DNA from: Brachypterus glaber
Taxonomy: Eukaryota; Arthropoda; Insecta; Coleoptera; Kateretidae
DNA length: 64,000 bases
Direction of reading: 5' to 3'
NCBI GenBank assembly: GCA_958510825.1
Contig: OY294046.1
Span: forward strand, 5,394,001-5,458,000
Within the stretch, counting starts at the first letter, position 1. Every line of letters starts with the position of its first letter. The notes under the pieces were generated by a model. The model was not told the origin of the DNA, ran no database searches, and saw only the letters and a list, made by a program, of their open reading frames with translations. Shown one piece after another: positions 34,601 through 44,830 of the stretch. The position numbers were made by a program, and so were the translations under genes.

Positions 34601-37600
34601 ACGTCAAGCGATAGGCTTTTGTCTGTTGCCAACCCAAAAGAAGAAAAAGTAGACACCTCTTATGAGCCTCTAAAAACACGCAAAATGCATGTGATTATGA
34701 GCTTATAAAAGTCGCAAAATAGAAAAATATTATTTTTTTTTTAGGTCTTCCAGAAGACAAAGCCAAAGAACATGCCGCCCAAAAACCTGAATACGATATC
34801 AAGGTTGAAGGAAAAAAAATTGAAATGACAACCGTTGCTGACAGTAAGAAGCATACATTTTCCTTAAAGGATGGTGAGGAAGTAGATGAAGTAATGCCAA
34901 ACAACGTAACACTTAAGGTAAATTATTTATCCTAACCCGAACGTTACTTATCCAAAAGTATTTTTTTTTTTGCAACGCCCAATAAAGTGGGACAAGCCTT
35001 GTACGATAAGGGGGACAAAATATAATTTTGGCCATAACACATATCGTCTTATAAATTTCAGGACGTCTTATCTCAATTTTTTTCGATTTTGAGATTTTGG
35101 ACTTAAACGCTTTATATTATCAATTTACATCTAAAAAATAAGTTTCATCCGCTATTTTTTTAAAATAACAAAAATATAAGCAAAATAGTAACGTCGTATC
35201 TTAGATGATTATAAATTAATAAATTTTTAAACCTCGTATCTCTTAATTCTAGTTAACTGACTATTTTGGAACGCACTTTTTGCATTTGGCGACGCTTTTT
35301 TGACATCTTATGCGCATGTTATAAAACTTTTTGAAGTTTAAATGTTTCAATAATTAATAATATTATTATAATAGTTAATTATATTTTGTTAAAATATTAT
35401 AATTAAGTTTCAAAGCTCGTATCTTAAAAATTTTTATTAATTTTGAGCATCAAAATGTCGTATCTATAAACATTAGGTTTTTATTTGTATTTATTTATTT
35501 TATACACAATAAAATGATTTAAGGTAAGTCAATCATTAAAAATGTATTGAGTTTATATTAAAAAAGTACGTTTTCAACCTATGAATAATGCGAGAAAGAG
35601 TTATTTCTCATTCCTGTAAAGTTGTCTTTTTTGAGATACGACGTTCTGAAATTTACAAGACGATATTTATCGTAAAGTTCTTAACGTGGGGTCTCTTAGA
35701 TAAGCTGAGTCAGGCATTTAGGATTAAAAGGTTATCTCCTTTTAATCCTACATCCTACAAGTCCAATTTAGCTAACTTTTGGAAAAACGCAAAAACTCTC
35801 ATTCTTTTTGTACGAGACTTATAAAGTCCAAACCTATTGCATTTTATTCAGCCTAATGTGAGTTATCATTAGATTAGTTTACACCGCAGGTATCAAGCGC
35901 TTAGTCCGCGTACTATATGACGTCAGAGGGCTAATCAACATTAATCGGAATAAATTCAGTTATGACTCATCAACGTTGAAAATAAATACAGAAACATAGG
36001 CTTACGGAATAATTTTGCCGCCGAATTATGAGGGAAATTTTTATAAAGGTCAATAAATCGAAACATTTGACGAAATTTGTTACACACAACAATATTGAAT
36101 ATACATATTAACTATAAATATGTAAATATATCGGTGTTTCGAAGAAAATAAAAATGTAAATATTTAAAACCTCGCGTCAACGATAGAATCGACGCGGCGC
36201 CTATGCGAGCACTGGAAATTCGCCGATGACTGCTAATCAATACGATGTAAACGGTAAGGATTAAGTTGTTAGTCCTTAATTGGTCTCTTTTTATAGTACT
36301 CAAAATGTACCTAGCCAAACGATCGAAAATACGGTATAAACAGTTCCCAAAACAGAACCAAGAAACTGTCAAAATAGCCTGTCTGGATATAGCAAACTTA
36401 TGTAGGAGTGCCACAATTCTTTAGTATTTTCATTATTCATGATGAATACACAAAAATCACAGCCACATTGAACACAAATAAAATAAACATAACCTCTAAC
36501 TAATAACATCGACAGCGCGTGTTTAAAATTGGTCTCTTCTGGACTAAGCAACACTGCTCCAATGGAGATCTCTACAACTAGAATTATGAAACAAAAGACA
36601 TCTACCCTATCTCTATCTCATTTGTGCTACACCTTCCAGCCAACCAAATAAATACTGTATTTGTTTTTCATACAACAAATACAGTATTTTTTTGGTTGGC
36701 CGGTAAGTGTAGCACTGAGCGGTACGAATACGAATACGATAGCTAATGTGAATCTGTAGAATAAGATAATTCTACTAAAATTTAGATGGCTCCAGTAATT
36801 TCTTTAATAAAAATTAAATTGTTACACTTTTCGCCCGGCCAAGTAAATATTCTATTTTTTCAACAAAGAACAAATACAGAATTTGTTTGGTTGGGTGAAA
36901 GTGGGAGTGTATGTATGTCTTCTATCCTTTTTGGGTAGAACTTTTGTCCCTGTCTAATCTAACGGGAGAAATCGCCATTTAAAAATAATTAATTATAGTT
37001 CTTAATCTGTCTTTTATATAAGCAATATATCGAATTCTAATAATGCGTATCCCAAAAATTTTCAAAAAATGAGTTTTTCGCGCCATTAGGTTCTTAACTT
37101 GGTTTATGAACCTAGTGGCACGAAAAATCCATTTTTAAAAACTTATGTGATACGCCATATTAGAATTAGACCATCGATATATAACTTGTTTTATCTAGAA
37201 TTTTATTTTTTACAGAGTAAAGCTGAAGTTAAGGGAGATACCATCACCGTAACATCAAAAACCCCCTTCAACACCACTGAAGTGAGGACATACAAATTCA
37301 CCAGTTCAGGCATGACCCTTGTAAGTAATGGCTGGAAAAACTTAGTTCAAATTCTTGATTATGATGAACACGGGTCGAATCGAAGTAGCCATAACCGGGG
37401 GCATGCAAAAATTAGAATTTTAAAAAACTCCTTTTTAAAGTAAATAGGCAGGTTAAACTATTGTCATGTCGACGCTGTTAATACTCAGTGTCATGGTCCA
37501 TGACTCATGGAGAAGCACTTAATTTTTTTTTTGAAAATTGTTTCTCTTTTCAAAAAACGAATAGTTAATACAAAAATATTGTTTTTTTTTTAATTAATTA

Positions 37601-39005
37601 TTCCTTTTTTGAAAAGGGAAACAATTTTCAAAAAAAAAATTAAGTCTTTCGCTATGAGTCATGGACCATGACCAAGTGACTCACTGAGTATTAACAGCGT
37701 CGACATGACATTCCGCTTGGTGAACAATAATTTAAAGTGTCTATTTACTTGAAAAAAGTTCTAATTTTTGCATGCCCCCGGTATTGGCTACTTCGATCCA
37801 ACCTCTGATGATGAATCTATCAACCAAACCAAAAATTAAAAAATCGTTCGGTTCATTTCGTGCAAAGTTTAAATTTGTGTAAAAGTCCAAAAAAAAAACA
37901 CGAAATATTAAAAATAATTTAGATAGTATATTTTACGTTAAAAAATTAGAAAAAAGATTAGAACAAGATTTCTATAACTTTTGTGTTAAATTGCTTTCTG
38001 ACTGAACTTTGCCCCTTTTTTTTACAATATTTCTCACTTTATAAGTAACTTAGAAACGGCTTGACACATTGACATGAAATTTTCACTGTGATACATTTAA
38101 CATTTTAATAATATTAACTTTTTGAACAGGGGCCTAGTAATTGGGTGCCATTTAATATATCTTTAAATAATGTTTTTTTTCTACTACCTAATTAAGTGGT
38201 AGCTCACATATTATCTACCGTTGTCAAGGCTTTTTTACCTTGGCAACCAATAAAATCTTTAAACTAATTTATTATTGAATTGACCGTTGTTAAGCATTGT
38301 TAATAATGAAAAAAAATTAAGACAACTAAGTACTAACTTTTTTAAACTTATATGTCAAATTGACAGATATGTCAAAATAATTTTTAAACTATATTTTTAA
38401 CTAATATTTGTAGTTACTAGCTTTAGGTAGTAGAAAAAATAGTATATGCACCACGTATGCGAACTGTCTTAAGTGTTCTCGACTGATTTTTTGCTTCGAG
38501 TCCGTCTCAGCAAAAAAAACTTCAGTCCTGAACACTAAAGACTTAGTTCGCATACTAGGTGCATAATACACTATTTTTATGCAATAACAAGATAGTATTA
38601 ACAAGTTCTATTATATTAAAAAAATTATTAATAAGTTAAACCTTTCCTGATTTATGAACTGAAATATATTTTTAATATCTCGATTTGTTTGCACTTTTGC
38701 ACAAATTTTAGGTTTGCACAAAAATGAACAGAACATCAATATTGGCAAGGAGTTGAACTAACTGATTAAAACATTCATAACATAGCTACACTAAAAAAAG
38801 ATATTCAGTACATAACCAACAGTGTTTTTTAAGAATTTTTGAATTTAAAATAGCACGATTCCTAATTTTTAGCAATGAGTTACCCCCATTTAAAAGTTGT
38901 ACCATTTAATAAAACAACCCTGCTATAATAATAATTGTTTTTTAGGTTATGACTAGCTCGAAAGCCGGAACCCCTGAATGCAAACGCATGTTTAAAAGAC
39001 TTTAA
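31571..39005 (+). CDS. cytosolic fatty-acid-binding protein, four coding exons, 135 aa
   Basis: Joined exons 31571-31640, 34745-34917, 37216-37320 and 38946-39005 give 135 aa, the usual size for this family of soluble beta-barrel carriers that hold fatty acids in the cytosol. The N-terminus, INGKYAFESSEKFYEYLIAM (residues 4-23), fits the family signature G-x-Tyr...Phe-x-Glu-Tyr. EVRTYKF (103-109) matches the late strands. All donors are GT, all acceptors AG. Introns fall after codon 23 plus one base, after codon 81 and after codon 116, the classic FABP intron pattern. The usual C-terminal Arg-x-Tyr that grips the carboxylate appears as Arg130-Met-Phe132, so the tyrosine hydroxyl is missing. 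The protein has no signal peptide or membrane segment. Introns total about 7 kb and are filled largely by transposons. Close paralogues such as retinoid-binding proteins share the fold, so the ligand is inferred. Confidence 0.93.
31663..32520. mobile_element. inverted-repeat element in FABP intron 1 (about 860 bp)
   Basis: CTTCCTCCGAGGCATAGACA at the left and TTTGTCTATGCTACGAGGGA at the right are imperfect inverted repeats, and CGAGTCCTCCATTTTGAT pairs with ATCAAAATGGAGGACGC further in. Confidence 0.6.
32531..33650. mobile_element. 1120-bp inverted-repeat element in FABP intron 1, GCGTTC target duplication
   Basis: ACACAGGCGGAATTTTCTAA then ATTCATGG at the left, complement at the right (arms about 37 bp). 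GCGTTC lies on both sides (32525-32530 and 33651-33656). It contains two diverged units with AAAATGG(C/A)GGATCCA and TATGGCTGCCGCCTA. No transposase. Confidence 0.78.
34245..34722. repeat. dispersed repeat family G, copy 2, in FABP intron 1
   Basis: Reverse-orientation match to 24142-24660, from AGTTTAGAAAACGAGCCGC to ATAAAAGTCGCAAAATAG. It stops just upstream of the polypyrimidine tract of exon 2. Confidence 0.7.
34745..34917 (+). CDS. FABP coding exon 2
   Basis: Residues 24-81, beginning GLPEDKAKEHAAQKPEYDI. The donor is GTAAAT. Phase 0 at its end. Confidence 0.93.
35041..35672. mobile_element. inverted-repeat element in FABP intron 2 (632 bp)
   Basis: ATATCGTCTTATAAATTTCA, then GGACGTCTTATCTCAA, pair with TTGAGATACGACGTTCTGAA, then ATTTACAAGACGATAT at the right. 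Several (A/C)(C/T)TCGTATCT words occur inside. Confidence 0.65.
36624..36715. mobile_element. 92-bp foldback element in FABP intron 2
   Basis: GTGCTACACCTTCCAGCCAA then CCAAATAAATACTGTA at the left, complement at the right. A diverged relative is at 36822-36911. Confidence 0.75.
36822..36911. mobile_element. 90-bp foldback element, relative of 36624-36715
   Basis: TTACACTTTTCGCCCGGCCA and GTTGGGTGAAAGTGGGAGTG are imperfect inverted arms. Confidence 0.55.
37035..37165. mobile_element. 131-bp foldback element ending 50 bp before FABP exon 3
   Basis: TTCTAATAATGCGTATCCCA and the complement of TTCTAATATGGCGTATCACA. The centre has GGTTCTTAACTTGG/TTTATGAACC. Confidence 0.75.
37216..37320 (+). CDS. 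FABP coding exon 3
   Basis: Residues 82-116, SKAEVKGDTITVTSKTPFN through SSGMTL. The donor GTAAGT starts at 37321. Confidence 0.93.
37369..37807. mobile_element. hAT-type MITE in FABP intron 3, perfect 8-bp target duplication
   Basis: ATGATGAA occurs on both sides (37361-37368 and 37808-37815). Ends CACGGGTCGAATCGAAGTAG and the complement of CAGAGGTTGGATCGAAGTAG; the arms extend inward with CCGGGGGCATGCAAAAATTA. Secondary inverted repeats occupy most of the 439 bp. Eight-base duplications and CA(G)-type ends are characteristic of hAT elements. Confidence 0.85.
38439..38574. mobile_element. 136-bp foldback element in FABP intron 3
   Basis: ATAGTATATGCACCACGTAT then GCGAACT at the left pairs with AGTTCGCATACTAGGTGCAT then AATACACTAT. 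Confidence 0.7.
38946..39005 (+). CDS. FABP coding exon 4
   Basis: Residues 117-135, VMTSSKAGTPECKRMFKRL, then TAA. Confidence 0.93.
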   Translation, partial: VMTSSKAGTPECKRMFKRL

Positions 39006-39052
39006 CTTGTGATACTACATATATTTATCAATTTACATATTGTTTTGTAAAA

Positions 39053-39058
39053 ATTAAA
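39053..39058 (+). terminator. ATTAAA poly(A) signal of FABP
   Basis: ATTAAA, 48 bases after the stop codon; the common variant of AATAAA. Confidence 0.6.
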
Positions 39059-39713
39059 GAATTTATTTAAAACTCACTCTTTTTTTTTCTAACAAAATAT
39101 TGTTTGGAATCCCACCAACACCAATTCAACGGGTATATTTACGTTGACTTACAATAACACAATACCACAATTGTTTTTGTGGGGTCTGACATACCGTATT
39201 TGTTTTTGTTTGTTTGGTTAACCTCCGCACTAGTGCCGAAAAGTAAAAATGATCCTCTAGCATGACAAAAAAATATTTAAAACACGAGAACTTCTGACCA
39301 AAGTTTATTTTAAGTCAAGTAAATTTAGATGTAATTACATACTTGAAGAAAGATTTTTCAGGTTAATTCTTCTTAGAATAGAATTAAAAATAGTTTTCTG
39401 GGATTCCTAGTGGGTAAAATGATATCTATTTCGTTAAACAGCTTGTTTAAGAATCCTTGTAAGCTTATATAGACATTGTTTTGCAATATGTTAACCCACA
39501 TTGTAAAATGACAGTAGGTTTTTTCACGTTTTACTAATTATATTTTAAACGATTTGTATAGCTTCAATATCAATACTTTTAAAACTGTAATCATAAATTT
39601 ATTAAAAAAAATAAAAGTATAGCGTTACGTTACGGAAGGTTTATAACGCTAGAGCACAGAACTGAAAGATATTTAGTTCTGTGCGCTACAGTCGACTCCT
39701 TTGTCCATGCTTG
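39059..39713. other. intergenic sequence downstream of FABP
   Basis: A hairpin AGCACAGAACT/AGTTCTGTGCGC lies at about 39652-39683. No gene. Confidence 0.4.
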
Positions 39714-39990
39714 ACGTGCGCAAAGAACTAACAACTCTTCTTTCTAGAATACGCATACCGTTAATATAAAGTATCGCCAACATCTCGGTTTGTTTGTAAT
39801 CAAATAGTAGGTATATTCAGGCCTGATCAATAACAATTACCAGTAACTGTTATTGTTGTCTCTGTTAGAACAAAGCTGTGCGAGTAAGACAGACAAATGT
39901 ATATGTTGGCTACGTTTTTGTCAGTTTTTACAAATGAAATGCCTATTCTAGAGAGAAGAGTTATTAGTTCGTTGGACGTGCGTGATGAAA
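39714..39990. mobile_element. foldback element J, copy 2 (uninterrupted)
   Basis: AAAGAACTAACAACTCTTC and TTCTAGAATA at the left, inverted to TATTCTAGAGAGAAGAGTT at the right, ACGTGCG at both extremities. The sequence CCAACATCTCGGTTTGTTTG matches copy 1 near 13550. Confidence 0.7.
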
Positions 39991-40192
39991 TCCAATCTTT
40001 ATGACCAAAGAAGTTATTTCCAATTATTAAAATAATTTTTATTTTAATAACATGTTAATAAAATAATTTTTATTTTAATAACACTAGGCAACAGGGTTTC
40101 TTGCCTTGATAGGACTCATATGTTTTTTAACTAATTTTGGGTCGCAACGGTCTCAACGAACGGTCGTTGAGACCGAATCTGGTACACAGTGT

Positions 40193-40495
40193 ACACAGAC
40201 AGGCACACATAAAAAAAAATATTTTATCCCAGATATGCCCCATATATATCCCCATGTATTTTTGGCCGCTGAACACAGATCCGATGTTAGTTTTGACCAA
40301 TCAGGTCAGAGTTTCAAAATAACCTTAAAAAACAGTTAAAAACGCCGTTTTTTCTTTGTTTTTTTAAGGTTATTTTAAAACGCTCACTTGATTAGTTCAA
40401 ACTGACATCGGATTCGTGTTTAGCGACCAAAAATACATGGGAATGTGTGTCACACCTCTGGGACAGGACACTTTTTCTTTTTTGTGTGCCTGTGT
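40193..40495. mobile_element. 303-bp foldback element next to a tRNA-like unit
   Basis: ACACAGACAGGCACACAT at the left and TGTGTGCCTGTGT at the right. CATGTATTTTTGG(C/T)CGC and ATCCGATGT words are also inverted, around a centre of AACCTTAAAAAACAG/TTTTTTTAAGGTT. Confidence 0.75.
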
Positions 40496-40503
40496 AATTG
40501 ACT

Positions 40504-40607
40504 AAAAAAGGCAATGGGCGCCAGTGAGAATCGAACTCACGCTATAGCGCGTTAGACGGCTTATCAGGATTTGGATTAGGTGTCCTAACCCGCTTGGCTA
40601 TACTCCC
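40504..40607 (-). tRNA. tRNA-like sequence (degenerate) with pol III terminator; tRNA pseudogene or SINE head
   Basis: On the minus strand, GGGAGTATAGCCAAGCGGGT begins at 40607 and contains an A-box fit (TAGCCAAGCGG). GAGTTCGATTCTC is a B-box fit with a perfect 5-bp T stem (GTGAG/CTCAC). The segment between holds a palindrome CGCTATAGCG like a long variable arm, as in Leu or Ser tRNAs. TTTTTT follows 6 bases past the 3' end. The acceptor stem pairs only 4 of 7 positions and no clean anticodon stem can be drawn, so the isotype cannot be named. Confidence 0.55.
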
Positions 40608-40686
40608 AAATAAACAAAAATAAAATTTTAAATTGAAATCTGAATATATTAGGTCATTTTTACTTTTCCAGAATTTCCAGGACTAT

Positions 40687-42225
40687 ATCGTCGGCTTACA
40701 AGTAAAAGGCACTAAGTCACTTTTTTGCAAAAATGGGATTTTAATAGCACTGTAGTTAATTTTTGATGATCTATGTATAGGTAAACCAAACTAACTTCTA
40801 GGTGGACTGCCAAGGGAGTTACCCCCTATACAAAATGCACCAATTTGATTTTGATTAAAATTTTATCTGGCAATAGGCACTAAGTCACTTAGTGCACTTA
40901 GTGCGTTTTACATTCAAATTTTAACTGATAGATTATTTTAATTTTGCTCTTAAATCCTTACTACATAAATAACAAGAATATAAGAAAAAAATTAAAGTTC
41001 GCGGCAAGTTGCTTCTTTGCAGGCACAGCCGATGGCCTCTGAAAACTGTCTTAGTTCTGGCATAGTAAGCAGTTTCATATAATTAATACTAATTAATTTT
41101 ATTAAAGTCCAAAATGGAAACTTTCTTTAAACAATCAAAAAGTCCAAACCCTTCTTTTAAAAATCTAGTTTTTGAAAAGGTATGTAAACATCTTGTTTTC
41201 TATTTTATAGTTATACGTTTAATTAATAGAGGGGTTTTAATTTTAAATAGTTGTTTTTTATATTATTTTATTGATTTAGTGCTCTTTACTTGTAAGCCGA
41301 CGTCGTGGGCCTACAAGTAAAAGGCACTAAGTCCATGTCTTTTTTCAAATTTAGTTGAATTAAACTACTTCAATTTTTCTTTATTAAAAAAAAAGAATTA
41401 TTACAAAACCATGTTTTTGAACTTAGTGCTCTTTCCCAGGTAGCAAGGGATGTTATATTACAAGAAATTAACATCACTTTTGGGTGTATTTTTAAACTAA
41501 ATCATAACATCACATAATATTGAAAAATAACATGTATTTAACATCACATTTGCAACCTAACACGTGTGACGTGACAACCATGTTATTTAATAACAAATAT
41601 TTAGCAACGCTGTGAATATATCGCATGTCACATATTAACGTGGATTTCACGTGAATGTCATGTTATTTTGCTTCTCACCGAAGCAAAAAAATCGATATAA
41701 GATGATGTTGATAGAGTAAATTATTATAAGGAAATTGTATACACATTATACGATTTCCAATGGATAGGGGGCTCTGCCGGGCTTCCCAAGACCACGGACA
41801 CGGATTAAAGGAATATATTCTCCGCTTAATCTGCAATTTCGTATTTAGAATCTATCTGTTTCAATCTGTGATTGTTTCAATTACTGATTGATTTTAAATC
41901 CGATTTTTTTTATAGGCTTATAGCGTTTTTAATGGTTTTATTTAGAAAAAGCTAATATCCTAGGATATTATTTAAATATTAAAGTACCAGTAACGGCATC
42001 CATAAGATATTAGATATAACAGGAATGTGGATTTATGATGTCACAAACACGTTATTTTCGGGATATCATTGTGTGATGTTATTAGGGGCGGACTTAGGAC
42101 ATCCCCACCATGCTACATTCTTGTTAAATGAGACTACAATCTTAACATCACATGTCACATATTAACGTGGCTTTCACGTGAATGTCATGTTATTTTGCTA
42201 CCTGGGTTACTTGTAAGCCGACGAT
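40687..42225. mobile_element. element L, copy 2, split by a family D transposon
   Basis: ATCGTCGGCTTACAAGTAAA at both ends (inverted). Opposite orientation to 22088-23158. The family D insertion at 41435-42206 divides TGCTCTTTACTTGTAAGCC near the right end, so L is older than D here. Confidence 0.8.
41435..42206. mobile_element. DNA transposon family D, copy 2 (772 bp), TT target duplication
   Basis: CCCAGGTAGCAAGGG to GCTACCTGGG. The empty site CTCTTTACTTG, visible at 41281-41291, shows that TT was duplicated. Confidence 0.88.
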
Positions 42226-43041
42226 ATGTTATGCTATAACTTTTAATTAAGCTACCCCTAGCAAAACGCGTCAACCGCATACATACTGGGGATTCCAACT
42301 CTTTCCTGTGTACCTATAAATCACAACGAAAGCAAAATTACCTTTTGGTTGAAGTATAAATTTTAATTATACAGGGTCAATTTAATAACAGAAGAATACA
42401 TTTTCCTCTATAGGTCTAGTTATATTAAAAAATCCTTTAAAAAAGTTTTAAAAAATCGTATCTAAAAAATTACCACTTGACAAGTATAACAAAATATTAT
42501 TTTTTTATTAGATGTTTCTAAAAGTGACACTTTTTGTTCATGTTTTACGGGCGAAAAGTTGAACTTTGTGGCCATAGGGCCAAAAAGTTTCTTTCGTCCC
42601 CTAAGACTTGTAATTTTAAAGCTTTTTAAAAGAAGATCCTTTACCTTTACTGTAATATTTATAAAGAAATATGACCTTTTGGTCTTGAACTAACTGTTCT
42701 TTTTGTCCAGATACAGTTATTATAATCATTTCATACAAAATATTTGTTTTTTTCTATAACATAACCTCAAAATATATGTTAACTGATTAATCTGTATTTA
42801 TTCACTAAAATAAATTAAAAACACAAAATTTCAATTGTAAAATCAGTTTCAATATTTATAATATTCATAGAACGGTTTCAGAAGTATTATTATTTTCATA
42901 ACAGACACATTTTAACAGAAATTAATCACCAAGCTATAGCTTTTTTAATTTGAAAATGAAACCGCACGCAAAAGAAACCATTCAATTGTTTTTTTAGCGA
43001 TTTGATTGGATAGCATTTTTTGATGGATAACTAGATAAGTA
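42226..43041. other. intergenic sequence, no gene seen
   Basis: ACGGGCGAAAAGTTGAACTTT at 42548 resembles the arms of the foldback at 43561. No ORF of note. Confidence 0.35.
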
Positions 43042-43466
43042 CACGGAAAGAAATTAGTGGGCTCTGCGCTATACATTATAAGATATTTGGTAACAGTGGC
43101 AAATTATAGTGATTTAAGCTATAGATTATAAGGGACACAATAACTAATAATGTTAAAAATAAATTGGAAACGATTATATATATTACAGACACGATTATAT
43201 TTATTACAGGCACTATTATAAATTTACAGAAATTTTATTATATTATAAAAATTATTAGCACGGACAATAATTAAATCTATTTAAGCTATAAATGCCATAC
43301 TATTTGTTATATTTTATTATTCACTAAACAATTAAAGTATTTCATATAAATTTTTACACTGACTGTCATAATTGTAAGAGAAAGCCTTGTATTTATATAA
43401 TAAGCGATTATAATTTGCTTGGTATGTGTGTTATAGCGCTCCTAGCTATAATTTTTTTTTTCCGTG
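43042..43466. mobile_element. MITE family K, copy 2 (425 bp)
   Basis: Reverse orientation to 13866-14288, CACGGAAAGAAATTAGTGG to TTTTTTTTTCCGTG. Confidence 0.82.
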
Positions 43467-43560
43467 TAATAAGACAGTAAAAAGAAATATTTGTTGTATT
43501 TTAAAATTAAGTATATTTTAATAATTTATTATAATTAGTAACAATCGAATAAAAAATATT

Positions 43561-43680
43561 GTATAATATACGGGCAAAAAGTTAAATTTTGATTTCGTAG
43601 GTTTATTAACCTCGGGCCGGCCCTCGGCTTATAAAAACGTACTAAATCGACAAACTTAACTTTTCGCCCTTGTATTATAA
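43561..43680. mobile_element. 120-bp foldback element
   Basis: TATAATATACGGGCAAAAAG at the left and CTTTTCGCCCTTGTATTATA-like complement at the right, with CTCGGGCCGGCCCTCGG at the centre. Confidence 0.65.
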
Positions 43681-44094
43681 ATGACTATTTTACACAATTA
43701 ATAAGCTATTAAGTCATAACTAATAATTACATCTAAACAAGAATAAGTTTTTATTCATATAAAGTAGACAATTATTATAACAAAATTAAGAAATTCTTGA
43801 TCCTTACTCATATTGGAGTTGATTTAAATAAACCAAAATATAAATTGATTGTCTACAGTCACAATTGTTTCGACTTTTTTAACATAAAGTCATTTTCAAG
43901 CTACAAATAATGAAAATTAGGTTGAAAACTAGTAAATCCGTGTTTTCACTTGGTTCACTTTTAGAATTTGTTATTTTAATTTGGGATTTAAAAAAAAAAT
44001 TTAAATTTAAAAAAAAAAAATTTTTTATTTTTTTTTTATTTTTTTTGCAGTTGAATATAATTTTTCAATAACGCGTATATGTAATTTTTATTGT
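43681..44094. other. AT-rich intergenic sequence
   Basis: Homopolymer A/T tracts at 43990-44045. No gene. Confidence 0.35.
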
Positions 44095-44830
44095 TTTGTC
44101 GGTTTTTTATTGTTATCAAGTACTTGCATAACAAATTTCAAGTTGCTACGACTTCCCGTTCAAAAGTTATTGCAATGACAGGTCGGCCATCTTGTTTTTT
44201 GGTTTTGTTGATATTTTTTTTCATTGTGTCCCTACATACCAAATTTCAAGTTTCTACGACCTCCCGTTCAAAAGTTATGGCAATATACAGGTCGGCCATC
44301 TTGTTTTTTGGTTTTGTCGATTTTTGTTAGTCATTGTGTCCCTTTATACCAAATTTCAAGTTTCTACGACTCTGCGTTCGAAAAATGTCAGTTTGACAGG
44401 TCGGCCATCTTGTTTTTTGGTTTTGTTGATTTTTGTTAGTCATTGTGTCCCTACATACCAAATTTCAAGCTTCTACTACTCTCCGTTCGAAAAATGTCAC
44501 TTTGACAGGTCGGCCATCTTGTTTTTTGGTTTTGTTGATTTTCGTTTCTCATTATACCCCTACACACCAAATTTCAAGTTTCTACGACTCTCCGTTCGAA
44601 AAATGTCACTTTGACAGGTCGGCCATCTTGTTTTTTGGTTTTGTCGATTTTTGTTTTTCATTGTACCCATACATACCAAATTTCAAGTTTCGACGACTCT
44701 CCGTTCGAAAATTGTAAATTTTGACAGGTCGGCCATTTTGTTTTTGGTTTCGTCGATTTTCAATTGTCATTATGTCCCTACATACCAAATTTCAAGTCTC
44801 TAAGTCAATCCCATCAAAAGTTATTAGAAA
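44095..44830. repeat. tandem array of a 109-bp unit, about seven copies
   Basis: The word AAATTTCAAG recurs at 44133, 44241, 44351, 44460, 44569, 44678 and 44787, spaced 108-110. Each unit also has GACAGGTCGGCCATCTTG. Since 109 is not a multiple of three, each unit shifts frame, and the overlapping ORFs with FFGFVDF words are products of the array, not genes. Confidence 0.92.

Larger units (their letters stand above)
31641..34744 (+). other. FABP intron 1 (3104 bp), mostly transposon insertions
   Basis: GTAAGT to TTTTTTTTTAG. Contains the elements at about 31663-32520 and 32531-33650, a sequence with CTGTCGGTCTGTCTATC near 33780, and repeat G (34245-34722) ending 22 bases before the acceptor. 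Confidence 0.85.
34918..37215 (+). other. FABP intron 2 (2298 bp), several foldback elements
   Basis: GTAAAT to TTTTTACAG. Holds foldbacks at 35041-35672, 36624-36715, 36822-36911 and 37035-37165. Between 35700 and 36600 the sequence is unremarkable apart from a hairpin AGGATTAAAAGG/CCTTTTAATCCT at about 35721-35750. Confidence 0.85.
37321..38945 (+). other. FABP intron 3 (1625 bp)
   Basis: GTAAGT to TTTTTTAG. Contains the hAT-type MITE 37369-37807 and a foldback at 38439-38574. The remaining 600 bases are AT-rich and featureless. Confidence 0.85.

Noticed and set aside
37099..37443. 114-codon continuous ORF spanning FABP exon 3
   Set aside because: It reads through the intron 2 acceptor and the GTAAGT donor; only 37216-37320 is coding.
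44192..44717. Overlapping plus-strand ORFs with LFFGFVDF repeats
   Set aside because: Products of the 109-bp array in rotating frames; no start context, splice sites or domain.
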